A stretch of 29,417 bases of DNA from JAFGKK01 sp049684495 (GTDB lineage Bacteria > Chloroflexota > Anaerolineae > Anaerolineales > RBG-16-64-43): positions 1 to 29,417 of the forward strand of contig JBAVFZ010000122.1 in assembly GCA_049684495.1 (NCBI GenBank), written 5' to 3'. The translations under genes were made by a program, and so were the position numbers. The notes beneath the pieces are model-generated. The model did not search any database. It saw only the letters and a program-made list of their open reading frames with translations, and was not told where the DNA came from. Below are positions 14,930 to 22,167 of the stretch, piece by piece; the first letter of the stretch is position 1, and the number at the start of each line of letters is the position of its first letter.

Positions 14930-15343
14930 ATGCCCGAACCGCTGAAAAACGCATTCTTCGTTTCCTCGCGCGCCTCGCAACAGTTCATCGATATCACCGG
15001 GCAGGTGCAAACCTGGATTGACCGCAGCGGCGTAAAAAACGGGGTGTGCTTCCTGTTCCTTCCGCATACGACGGCCGCGCTGACCCTGAATGAAAACTGG
15101 GATCCCGCGGTCCCCTCGGACATTCTTTACACCCTCGAACATCAGACCGCGCCCTCATCCCCGGCGCATATGCACGAAGAGGGGAATTCTCCCGCGCATG
15201 TCCGCTCTTCCCTTTTTGGCGCCAGCCAGACCCTGCTGATCGAGGACGGCCGGCTTGTGCTCGGGTCGTGGCAGGGAGTATTCCTGGCGGAATTCGACGG
15301 TCCGCGCGAACGGCGGGTTTTAATTAAGTTAATGCAGGGATAA
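14930..15343 (+). CDS. YjbQ family protein (UPF0047; secondary thiamine-phosphate synthase type)
   Basis: The 137-residue protein shows the UPF0047 core: VKNGVCFLFLPHTTAALTLNE near residue 35, then HMHEEGNSPAHVRSSLFGAS and GTWQG-like GSWQGVFLAEFDGPR. Histidines in the PHTTA and HMHEE-to-AH motifs form the conserved putative active site. Some members show weak thiamine-phosphate synthase activity, but the physiological function is not established. The ATG at 14930 follows a minimal GGTGA and lies 4 bases after the PEBP-family gene, so co-translation is likely. Confidence 0.92.
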   Translation: MPEPLKNAFFVSSRASQQFIDITGQVQTWIDRSGVKNGVCFLFLPHTTAALTLNENWDPAVPSDILYTLEHQTAPSSPAHMHEEGNSPAHVRSSLFGASQTLLIEDGRLVLGSWQGVFLAEFDGPRERRVLIKLMQG

Positions 15344-15346
15344 GCC

Positions 15347-15495
15347 TCCACGAAGAGCACGAAGGAAAATCGGAAGTGCACGAAGGATTATTTTTATAAT
15401 TTATTCGAGTCTTCGTGGTGAATATTGTCTTTGATTTGGTTTCCGCGACATTCGGAAGACCGTCCTGTAAACCACGAAGACACTAAGTCATGAAG
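15347..15495. repeat. ACGAAG-type repeats with inverted copies
   Basis: The 244-base gap 15344-15587 contains no gene. It has CCACGAAGA (15348-15356) facing TCTTCGTGG (15410-15418), a perfect 9-bp inverted pair, plus another direct copy ACCACGAAGACACTAAGTC (15471-15489). GCACGAAGGA occurs twice, near 15357 and 15378. These are of the same family as the arms at 14291-14425. Confidence 0.7.
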
Positions 15496-15587
15496 TTTTG
15501 GATGAGGGCTTCGTGCTCATGCTATTTGTGGATTCTATCCTCCAGGAGCATGTAATTATTTCTGGAGCGCAATAAGTTCGTCATATT

Positions 15588-16181
15588 TTATTTATTCGTT
15601 TCCTTCAGGTTTCCCCCTGGCCCGTCGCGGTCCAGGACGGGCTTCGTGTTCTTCGAGGATTCAAAGAAAGCCTCCAAGGCATCCGGCCATTGGAGAACAT
15701 CCGGGGAGCCATCATTCCCGGCCGCCGGGTGGGCTCGGTCGCGCAGCGCCCGCCACAGGCTTTCCCGATCCGGTTCCGAAATAACAAGGTCGCTGATCTC
15801 CGCGGCGTTCATCAACCGCTCCCCCGTCGTATACACGAACGTCAGCCGTTTCCAGGAACGCGCCGTGATGGTTCGGGGCAGAGTCTCGAGCGGCCCAAGC
15901 TGCAGCTTGTAGTATTCCTCCTGCGCCCGGGGATGGTCTTCCTCATCCCGGAACAGGTCCACCCGTTTCACCAATTCGACCCCCTGGACCCGCGCGGCGA
16001 AACGGATGCTCCATTTTTCTTCCTTGAAACGGGCGGTTTGGTAGAAGGCGATCGCGTCCACATCGACGATCTTCGGCGCGAACCGCAGCGGGATTCGGTA
16101 CCATCCGAGCAGCCGGATGACCTCGAAGTCGCGGCGGTTGTTGAGGACGGCGATCAATACAAGATCGGTTGGATAAATCAT
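15588..16181 (-). CDS. Conserved-looking protein of unknown function
   Basis: I do not recognise a named family for this 197-residue protein. It has no signal peptide, membrane segment or metal-ligand cluster. It begins MIYPTDLVLIAVLNNRRDFE and contains dense aromatic and charged segments such as LLGWYRIPLRFAPKIVDVD, YQTARFKEEKWSIRFAARV, HPRAQEEYYKLQLGPLE and WKRLTFVYTTGERL. These read like a real folded alpha/beta domain. The last 45 residues are polar and probably disordered. Support for a real gene is an AAGGGGGAG Shine-Dalgarno before the ATG at 16181 and a promoter-like pair upstream. An enzyme acting on nucleic acid or nucleotide is conceivable, but nothing visible proves it. Confidence 0.75.
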   Translation of the reverse strand: MIYPTDLVLIAVLNNRRDFEVIRLLGWYRIPLRFAPKIVDVDAIAFYQTARFKEEKWSIRFAARVQGVELVKRVDLFRDEEDHPRAQEEYYKLQLGPLETLPRTITARSWKRLTFVYTTGERLMNAAEISDLVISEPDRESLWRALRDRAHPAAGNDGSPDVLQWPDALEAFFESSKNTKPVLDRDGPGGNLKETNK

Positions 16182-16223
16182 GGCTCCCCCTTGGATGGTA
16201 CGTTTCTTTTTTTTCGTGTTTTT

Positions 16224-16252
16224 ATTTTAATGGAGAATATAAAAGCCGGCAA
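16224..16252 (-). promoter_or_regulatory. Predicted promoter of the unknown 197-residue protein gene
   Basis: On the minus strand TTGCCG (16247-16252) and TAAAAT (16224-16229) are exactly 17 bases apart. Start near 16217 gives a 36-base leader containing the Shine-Dalgarno. Confidence 0.45.
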
Positions 16253-16346
16253 TCATATCCGCGCGGTCGTGGGCATCCGCAAACGCATTTTGGCCGGGAT
16301 TATTTTCCGGCCGGCGCCGGTTTATTGCTCCACGATCCGCATATCG

Positions 16347-17306
16347 TCAGCGATTCTTCTTGGCTGGGGGTTTCGATCCGGATGGGGATGGATCGCGTAC
16401 GATGTAAAGCGGCCGGCCTTTCACCTCGTCGTAGATCCGGCCGACATACTCGCCCAGAATTCCCAGGCAGATCAATTGAACGCCGCCGAGGAACAGGACC
16501 GAGATCAGGGTCGTGGCTTGCCCGAAAAAAGCCCCCGATCCGGTCAGCCGCAGGATGATCACAATCGGGATTGAGACCGCGGCGACGACCGCGCACACAA
16601 ACCCGACATACGTGGCCAACTGCAGCGGAAAATAGGAAAACGACGTGATCGCATTCAGCGCCAGCCCCATCATCTTATTGAAGGGGTATTTTGTTTTGCC
16701 GGCGAAGCGGGCGTGCCGCCGATACGGGACTCCTATCTGACGGAACCCGACCCAGGAGGCCATTCCGCGTAAAAAGCGGTGCCGCTCCCGCATCTGCCGC
16801 ATGACGGCGACGACTTTTTCATCCAGCAGCCGGAAGTCGCCGGTATCGAGGGGAATTTTAATATCGGTAATCTGGAAAATGATCCGGTAGAACACTTTCG
16901 CCGTGAATTCCTTGATCCAGGTTTCTCCCTCCCGTTCCGATCGTACGGCGTAGACGACCTCGTTTCCTTCCCGCCACTTGGCAGTGAGTTCCGGAATCAC
17001 CTCCGGAGGGTCCTGCAGGTCGGCATCGATGACGATCACCGCGCGGCCTTGCGCCAAGTCGAGCCCCGCCGTCACGGCGATCTGATGCCCGAAGTTCCGG
17101 ACGAAATCGATCACCCGCACCCGTTTATCCGACCGCGCGAATGTTTTTAATAAATCAGGGGATGCATCCGTGCTGCCGTCGTTGACAAAAATAAATTCCC
17201 AGGTATCCCCCGCCTTCCGGCTCATGGCGCTCAGCCGCTGGTAAAACTGGTTTATGCTTTCCGATTCATTGAATACCGGGATGACAACCGAAAAAGTCGG
17301 TTTCAT
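16347..17306 (-). CDS. Family 2 glycosyltransferase, DPM1/GtrB-like, membrane-anchored
   Basis: The 319-residue protein is an inner-membrane GT2 enzyme of the polyprenyl-phosphate sugar transferase type, which loads a hexose onto undecaprenyl phosphate for cell-envelope glycosylation. The catalytic domain (about 1-225) contains VVIPVFNESE, VNDGSTD and DADLQDPPEVIPEL, the last holding the metal-binding DxD-like aspartates. An amphipathic segment with RRHARFAGKTKYPF leads into two hydrophobic segments (about residues 230-257 and 266-292), as in GtrB. The basic tail (KPPAKKNR) would be cytosolic. It is transcribed away from fabF with overlapping promoters. A GGAGG lies rather far (about 14 bases) from the ATG at 17306, but the N terminus fits the family. 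Confidence 0.93.
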   Translation of the reverse strand: MKPTFSVVIPVFNESESINQFYQRLSAMSRKAGDTWEFIFVNDGSTDASPDLLKTFARSDKRVRVIDFVRNFGHQIAVTAGLDLAQGRAVIVIDADLQDPPEVIPELTAKWREGNEVVYAVRSEREGETWIKEFTAKVFYRIIFQITDIKIPLDTGDFRLLDEKVVAVMRQMRERHRFLRGMASWVGFRQIGVPYRRHARFAGKTKYPFNKMMGLALNAITSFSYFPLQLATYVGFVCAVVAAVSIPIVIILRLTGSGAFFGQATTLISVLFLGGVQLICLGILGEYVGRIYDEVKGRPLYIVRDPSPSGSKPPAKKNR

Positions 17307-17328
17307 GAGGTTGCTTTTCCTCCGCCGT

Positions 17329-17358
17329 TTGGCTGTGTCGGCGAGTATAAACTATACA
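17329..17358 (+). promoter_or_regulatory. Predicted promoter of fabF-fabH
   Basis: TTGGCT (17329-17334) and TATACA (17353-17358) are 18 bases apart, a weak match. It overlaps the divergent glycosyltransferase promoter, and the -10 regions of both fall in the small palindrome GTATA-AAC-TATAC (17345-17357). Confidence 0.3.
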
Positions 17359-17372
17359 AATCGTATCCGCAA
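17344..17372 (-). promoter_or_regulatory. Predicted promoter of the glycosyltransferase gene
   Basis: On the minus strand TTGCGG (17367-17372) and TATACT (17344-17349) have a 17-base spacer. Start near 17337 gives a leader of about 31 bases. Confidence 0.45.
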
Positions 17373-17451
17373 ATGGAAACCCGCGATTTCGCCGTGGAAT
17401 CGATCTTCCAACTGCGGTGTTAAAGCAGTAAAATCGGCGGCTGGAGGGAAA

Positions 17452-18702
17452 GTGGAGAGACGCGTGGTGGTAACCGGGCTGGGCTGCGTAAGCCCGGTCG
17501 GTAACGATGTGCCTACGGCATGGCAAAAAATATGCGCCGGCCGGTCCGGCGTGGATTACATCACCGCCTTCGACGCCTCCTCGTATAGGACGCGGATCGC
17601 GGCGGAGGTGAGAGGGTTCGACCCCGCGGCCATCCTCGGGCGCAAGGACGCCCGGCGGATGGACCGGTACACGCAGTTCGCCACGGTGGCTGCGCTGGAA
17701 GCCCTTCGGTCGGCGGGCTTTTCCCTCCCCGTCCCGTCGCCCGAACGAACGGGCGTGATGGTTGGAACCGGCTTTGGCGGTTTGGGGTCTCTGGTGTCCG
17801 AGTTGGATGTTCTGCACCGCAGCGGACCGAACCGCGTCAGCCCGTTTCTAATTCCGATGGTTCTTCCGGACAATGCCGGCGGCCAGGTGGCCATCCATGC
17901 CGGCGCGCGGGGTCCCAACCATGGCGTCGTCTCCGCCTGCGCCAGCGGCACCGACGCGATCGGCGAGGCCGCGGAGATTATCCGCCGCGGAGCGGCCGAC
18001 GTCATGATCGCCGGCGGCGCGGAAGCGGTGATCAGTCCGATTGCGGTCGCCGGGTTCGGCGTCATGGGCACGCTTTCCGAACGGAACGATCCCCCTCCCG
18101 CCGCGTCGCGCCCGTTCGATAAAAACCGCGACGGTTTCATCATCGGCGAAGGTGCGGGAATCCTCGTCCTGGAGGAGTTGGAGTACGCCCGGTCGCGGAA
18201 AGCCCGCATCCTGGCGGAGCTCACCGGATACGGCACCACGGACGACGCCCATCACATCTCCGCCCCGCTCGAAGACGGATCGGGCGCCTCCATGTGCATG
18301 CGGTTGGCACTGGCGCAGGCCGGGATAGCCCCCGGCGCGGTGGATTACATCAACGCGCATGGAACGAGCACCCATCTAAACGATAAAAGCGAAACGCGCG
18401 CGATCAAGGATTTGTTTGGAGCTTCCGCCGGATCGGTGGCGGTTTCTTCCACCAAATCCATGACCGGCCATCTCCTCGGAGCCGCCGGCGGGCTTGAAGC
18501 CGTGATTTCGGTCCTCGCCATCCGGGATGGGATCATCCCCCCGACGATCAATTACGAGACGCCTGACCCGGAATGCGATCTGGATTACACACCGAATCAT
18601 TCCCGGAAAAAAACAGTGACCATCGCCATGTCGAATTCCTTCGGATTCGGCGGGCACAACGCCGCGTTGATATTCGGCCGGCGGGTGGAAGGATCCTCGT
18701 AG
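17452..18702 (+). CDS. fabF: 3-oxoacyl-ACP synthase II (KAS II)
   Basis: FabF condenses malonyl-ACP with growing acyl-ACP in fatty-acid elongation. The 416-residue protein begins MERRVVVTGLGCVSPVGND. Catalytic Cys163 is in VSACASGTDAIGEA, and the two active-site histidines are in NAHGTSTHLNDKSE and KSMTGHLLGAAGGLE. It ends with SNSFGFGGHNAALIF, the standard KAS II C terminus. I chose the GTG at 17452 because a GGAGGG Shine-Dalgarno precedes it and the family N terminus starts there; the longer open frame crosses into the divergent gene. fabH follows 7 bases after its stop. Confidence 0.96.
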   Translation: MERRVVVTGLGCVSPVGNDVPTAWQKICAGRSGVDYITAFDASSYRTRIAAEVRGFDPAAILGRKDARRMDRYTQFATVAALEALRSAGFSLPVPSPERTGVMVGTGFGGLGSLVSELDVLHRSGPNRVSPFLIPMVLPDNAGGQVAIHAGARGPNHGVVSACASGTDAIGEAAEIIRRGAADVMIAGGAEAVISPIAVAGFGVMGTLSERNDPPPAASRPFDKNRDGFIIGEGAGILVLEELEYARSRKARILAELTGYGTTDDAHHISAPLEDGSGASMCMRLALAQAGIAPGAVDYINAHGTSTHLNDKSETRAIKDLFGASAGSVAVSSTKSMTGHLLGAAGGLEAVISVLAIRDGIIPPTINYETPDPECDLDYTPNHSRKKTVTIAMSNSFGFGGHNAALIFGRRVEGSS

Positions 18703-18709
18703 AGGAATC

Positions 18710-19816
18710 ATGACCCGCTACGCGCACATTATCGGCTGGGGAATGAGCGTACCGCAGCAAATCCTGACCAACGAGGATCTGGCCGGAATGGTGGATACCA
18801 GCGACGAATGGATCCGGTCGATGACCGGGATCCGCGAGCGCCATATCGCCGGACCGCGCGAATCCACCGCCACGCTCGCGGTCGAGGCGGCCGTCCAGGC
18901 GCTGGTGACGGCCGGCTTGCCCGCCCGGAAACTGGACCTGATCATCGTCGCCACCAGTTTGCCGGAATACCTGATGCCCTCGACGGCCTGCGTCGTCCAG
19001 GACCAACTCGGCGCCAGCGACGCCGCCGCGTTCGACCTGCTGGCGGCCTGTTCCGGGTTCCCTTATGCCCTCTCGGTCGCGTCGCAGATGATCGCCGGCG
19101 GGGCGTATTCGAACGCACTGGTGATCGGCTCGGAAACCATGTCCCGCCTGATCGATTGGAGCGACCGCTCGACCTGCGTCCTGTTCGGCGACGGCGCGGG
19201 CGCGGTCGTGCTCCAGGCGAGTGAAAAGCCCGGAGGTGTGCTCTCCTTTGCGCTGCACGCCGACGGCTCGGGCGGCGACCTGCTTACCGTCCCGGCCGGG
19301 GGCAGCCGGATGCCGGCCTCGTTGGAGACGATCGAGGACAACAAGCACGCCATCGTGATGAACGGAAGAGGCGTATACCGGTTCGCGACGCGGGTGATAG
19401 TTTCCGGCATCCACGAGGTGCTGGAAAAAGCGGGCCTCACGCTGGACGACATCCGCCTGTTCGTTCCGCATCAGGCCAACCGGCGGATCATCGAATCGGC
19501 CGCCAAGGACCTGGGGCTGCCGATGGACAAGTTCGTGGTCAATATCGACCGCTACGGCAATACGTCCACCGCATCCATCCCGATCGCCTTGTGCGAAGCC
19601 GTCTCCGAGGGCCGGATCCTTCCCGGAGACAACATCGTCCTGGTGGCCTTCGGCGCGGGGCTGACCTGGGGCACCTCGGTCGTCAAATGGGTCAGCGCGC
19701 CGCCGAAAAAACGGCGGCAGATCCCGATGACGGATCGCATTTTCGCGCGCGCTCGTTCCTATGCGCGGCGCACGCGGCGGCACATCGAAGGGGTCATCTG
19801 GGGTAAGAACGAATAG
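18710..19816 (+). CDS. fabH: 3-oxoacyl-ACP synthase III (KAS III) with basic C-terminal tail
   Basis: FabH starts fatty-acid synthesis by condensing acyl-CoA with malonyl-ACP. The catalytic triad is visible: Cys114 in LLAACSGFPYAL, His254 in VPHQANRRI and Asn284 in RYGNTSTASIP. The N terminus has VDTSDEWIRSMTGIRERH, a FabH hallmark. The canonical fold ends near residue 330 (SVVKWVSA). A further 38 residues follow, very rich in Arg and Lys (KKRRQ, then RARSYARRTRRHIEG), which makes the protein about 50 residues longer than the Escherichia coli enzyme. Related KAS III enzymes with other substrates cannot be excluded, but pairing with fabF supports lipid synthesis. Confidence 0.93.
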   Translation: MTRYAHIIGWGMSVPQQILTNEDLAGMVDTSDEWIRSMTGIRERHIAGPRESTATLAVEAAVQALVTAGLPARKLDLIIVATSLPEYLMPSTACVVQDQLGASDAAAFDLLAACSGFPYALSVASQMIAGGAYSNALVIGSETMSRLIDWSDRSTCVLFGDGAGAVVLQASEKPGGVLSFALHADGSGGDLLTVPAGGSRMPASLETIEDNKHAIVMNGRGVYRFATRVIVSGIHEVLEKAGLTLDDIRLFVPHQANRRIIESAAKDLGLPMDKFVVNIDRYGNTSTASIPIALCEAVSEGRILPGDNIVLVAFGAGLTWGTSVVKWVSAPPKKRRQIPMTDRIFARARSYARRTRRHIEGVIWGKNE

Positions 19817-19853
19817 ACTTCAGGTTCCACGTTCCTAAAAAATAAGAAAATTA

Positions 19854-19923
19854 AACGCAAAGGCGCTAAGTCGCAAAGTAATTCCCAATTCCTTTTTCCT
19901 TTGCGTCTCTGCGCCTTTGCGTT
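19854..19923. repeat. Long inverted repeat of the GCAAAG type, possible bidirectional terminator
   Basis: AACGCAAAGGCGC... (19854-19878) and ...GCGCCTTTGCGTT (19899-19923) pair at 22 of 25 positions around a 20-base loop. It lies between the convergent fabH and UroD-like genes, and an A-run precedes it (near 19837) with GGGTTTTTG after it, so transcripts from either side would form a strong stem. Sequence style matches the ACGAAG repeats near 14300 and 15350. Confidence 0.75.
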
Positions 19924-19947
19924 AGGGTTTTTGTAAACCTTTACCTT

Positions 19948-20934
19948 TTACGGTTTCCTGTGCTTCCCCGCCGCCTTCAGGCAGGTCCGGGGCGCGATGA
20001 TCGGCGTCACACAACCCGTGCCCAGGACCAGGTGCCTGCCCTTCATCTGGCGGATGGCGTCCTTGGCTTCCGCATCGACTTTCTTCTCGTTCCCCAGCAC
20101 CATGGTCTCCCATTGCCTCCAGCCGCCGCAAACCGTTTTCCGGGAAAGCTGATATCCGTTTTCCAATGACGGACCGGATTCCCGGTCGTGCCAGTTGACA
20201 ATCTGCGCCGGATACTCCGCGGCCAGAGAGAAGTAGATCTTGAGCCCGTGCAGGTGAAGCATATTCAACCATCCCCCGCGCGCCGCATGCAGGATCGCGA
20301 GATCGTCCTGCACCCCCCATTTTCGGTATTCCTCCTCGCCGGGGAAAGCCGCATTGGCGTGTTGCACGGCCAGGAAAATGCCGTCAATCTTCCGTTCCAT
20401 GCACGCTTCCACGAACAGGACGGTCGTCCGGGCGATGGTATCCAGACCGGCCCGCAGCGCTTCGGGATGTCGAACCATGTGTTCCTTCATTATGTCCGGC
20501 CCGCACAGATGCTTGGCCTGCGCCAACGGATTAAATACCGTTTGCACGACGGGAACGTTTCCTTTCACCCTCCGGAGAATTTCATTCAGGCAGGCCAGTT
20601 GGTCTGCCAGAAATCCTTTTTGCGGGTCGAGGATCTTCAATCGTTCCCAATCGCTTGGCTTTTGGATGACGTTTCCCGTAAACACCCGCGTGCCCTCGGT
20701 GTTTCCTTCCCAAACGTCCTGCGCCCCCCAGTCCCTCAGGCAGAAGGAGGAAGCCGGCGTGACTTTGATCAGATCGAGGTCATATTCCTCCTGAAAGGCG
20801 ATCGAGGAATCGGCAAGCGCCGCCGGATCCTGGTCGTCGACGGGGAAGTGCCGCCACAAACCGACCGGAATCCGGTCCGGCTGCTCGCCGGCCAGAACCG
20901 CGCGCATGCGTTCTGAATGGGAAAGGGTATCCAT
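19948..20934 (-). CDS. UroD-superfamily protein (uroporphyrinogen decarboxylase-like, not HemE)
   Basis: The 328-residue protein opens SERMRAVLAGEQPDRIPVGLW, the classic start of the UroD/MtaA superfamily, and ends VLGTGCVTPIIAPRTCLKAA, its typical C-terminal barrel strand. It lacks the RQAGRY motif expected in true HemE. Methyltransferase members (MtaA, CmuA) bind zinc through an H-x-C...C set. Here the equivalent appears to be His227-x-His229 (MLHLHG) and Cys308 (GTGCVTP), so the site may be variant. It could be a corrinoid-linked methyltransferase or a decarboxylase of another substrate; neither can be decided. It starts 6 bases after the substrate-binding lipoprotein and is likely co-transcribed with it. 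Confidence 0.85.
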   Translation of the reverse strand: MDTLSHSERMRAVLAGEQPDRIPVGLWRHFPVDDQDPAALADSSIAFQEEYDLDLIKVTPASSFCLRDWGAQDVWEGNTEGTRVFTGNVIQKPSDWERLKILDPQKGFLADQLACLNEILRRVKGNVPVVQTVFNPLAQAKHLCGPDIMKEHMVRHPEALRAGLDTIARTTVLFVEACMERKIDGIFLAVQHANAAFPGEEEYRKWGVQDDLAILHAARGGWLNMLHLHGLKIYFSLAAEYPAQIVNWHDRESGPSLENGYQLSRKTVCGGWRQWETMVLGNEKKVDAEAKDAIRQMKGRHLVLGTGCVTPIIAPRTCLKAAGKHRKP

Positions 20935-20940
20935 GGTTTT

Positions 20941-21741
20941 CTACTCCCGTGACTGCAATTCCATCAAAACCGCCTGCCCGGAAACCGATTGCGCCCAACC
21001 TGCGAAGGTAAGGATATCCGCGGACACCGGTTCCCGCGCCCGCAGGAAGATCGGGATGCGGAAAGGGTACGCCCCGGAGAGCAGGCCGGGATAATCCGCG
21101 GCAACGCCATCCACAGTCAGGATCCGTACGCCCGGCGACGCGTGTAACATCATCATATATCCAATGGATTGCGGATCGCCGGCGACTGCGGCGGGCATCG
21201 CTTCCACCGAGGGAACGATCATCGCCCCTGTGGTCAGCCTGCCTCCCGTCAGGACAACCCCCTCGAAAAGCGCGGCCCACGGACTTTCTGCGGGGAAGGC
21301 AAATGCGTGTATTTCTCCGGAGGATCCGCCTGCTTCTTCCCACATTTGGGTAAATCCCGAAAATATCGCGCGGGCCTGCGCCGCCGATAGATTCCGAACC
21401 GGATTGTCCGGATGCACCGCAAAAATAATCCCGGTCCAACCGATCAGCGCCGACCATTCCTCCGCGGGCGGTTCCTGCCATTGGATGGCCGCCGAAATCC
21501 CCCCGGCTGCGAATGCCGCGGTAATATCTTTATCCGCCATCGTTTCAACCGTAAGGAGACCACCCTGCGGCTGGATGCCGGAAAATCCTTTCAACAAGGC
21601 CGTGGCCGCCGGTTCCAGCGCGGATGCCACCGCGATGGGGATGTGCGGAATGTCCGCCTGCTCACCGGCTCCCCGGCAGCCGGAAAGCACGCAGGCCGTG
21701 AAAAAGATAAAAAAAATTCCGTGGTGGAATTGATTACCCAT
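20941..21741 (-). CDS. PstS-like substrate-binding lipoprotein
   Basis: The 266-residue protein has a lipoprotein signal peptide (hydrophobic FFIFFTACV, lipobox LSGC, lipid-anchored Cys22). The mature part looks like a type 2 periplasmic-binding fold (PBP_like_2/PstS type): IPIAVASALEPAATALLKGF, AIQWQEPPAEEWSALIG, then IIFAVHPDNPVRNLSAAQARAIFSG, which is the usual phosphate/tungstate-binder pattern of 'NPV..LS..Q...IF.G', and SIGYMMM. It probably binds a small oxyanion outside the membrane. No ABC permease or ATPase is adjacent; instead a UroD-like gene follows by 6 bases. I chose the ATG at 21741 for its AAGGGA Shine-Dalgarno and the signal peptide. Confidence 0.82.
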   Translation of the reverse strand: MGNQFHHGIFFIFFTACVLSGCRGAGEQADIPHIPIAVASALEPAATALLKGFSGIQPQGGLLTVETMADKDITAAFAAGGISAAIQWQEPPAEEWSALIGWTGIIFAVHPDNPVRNLSAAQARAIFSGFTQMWEEAGGSSGEIHAFAFPAESPWAALFEGVVLTGGRLTTGAMIVPSVEAMPAAVAGDPQSIGYMMMLHASPGVRILTVDGVAADYPGLLSGAYPFRIPIFLRAREPVSADILTFAGWAQSVSGQAVLMELQSRE

Positions 21742-22047
21742 ATGTCCCTTGCGGATAGGCGTTGCATCCTTTTGCGAGATGTTAAATACCGCTTGTGGTT
21801 TCCGGTTGCACCGGCGATCAAAGATTATACAGCCGGATGGCGGGAAGGCGTGGAAGCACGCTTCTCTCCGTCCGTACATCAAGCCTTTTGGATGGAAGGT
21901 CGACCGGTCCTGACCGGCTATTCCGACCGGATCCAAAGCGGATGGTGCTGAGGAATATCGATATGGGCGGGAATGAAACCCATTACCCGGGATTTCCGGG
22001 CGACGTATGCCGGCCGGCGATATGAGAGCACCATCATTGGAGCATCG
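21742..22047. other. Intergenic stretch with one candidate -10 box
   Basis: I see no gene or repeat in these 306 bases. On the minus strand a perfect TATAAT lies at 21824-21829, about 80 bases before the lipoprotein ATG, but no matching -35 is visible. Short open frames here have no domain signatures. Confidence 0.4.
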
Positions 22048-22167
22048 TTAAAAAATAATCCGATCCCCCTGCCGGTAGAGGTCCATCCACCGGATCCAAT
22101 CCGGTTCGACGGCCGCGGAAAGTAAAAAAACGAATGTTGTGAGAAGCGCGAAGGCGGGGCGGTTCAT
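22048..22167 (-). CDS. Predicted 39-residue membrane peptide, coupled to tgt
   Basis: The ATG at 22167 overlaps the tgt stop (ATGA), which suggests translational coupling. The peptide begins MNRPAFALLTTFVFLLSAAV, one hydrophobic segment, followed by a charged, Trp-rich tail (EPDWIRWMDLYRQGDR). It could be a small single-pass membrane protein or an uncleaved signal-anchor. I recognise no family, and the short length means chance cannot be excluded. Confidence 0.45.
   Translation of the reverse strand: MNRPAFALLTTFVFLLSAAVEPDWIRWMDLYRQGDRIIF

Noticed and set aside
18548..19783. A 411-codon minus-strand open frame opposite fabH
   Set aside because: The fabH catalytic triad supports the plus strand; this frame is Arg/His/Gly-rich with no motifs.
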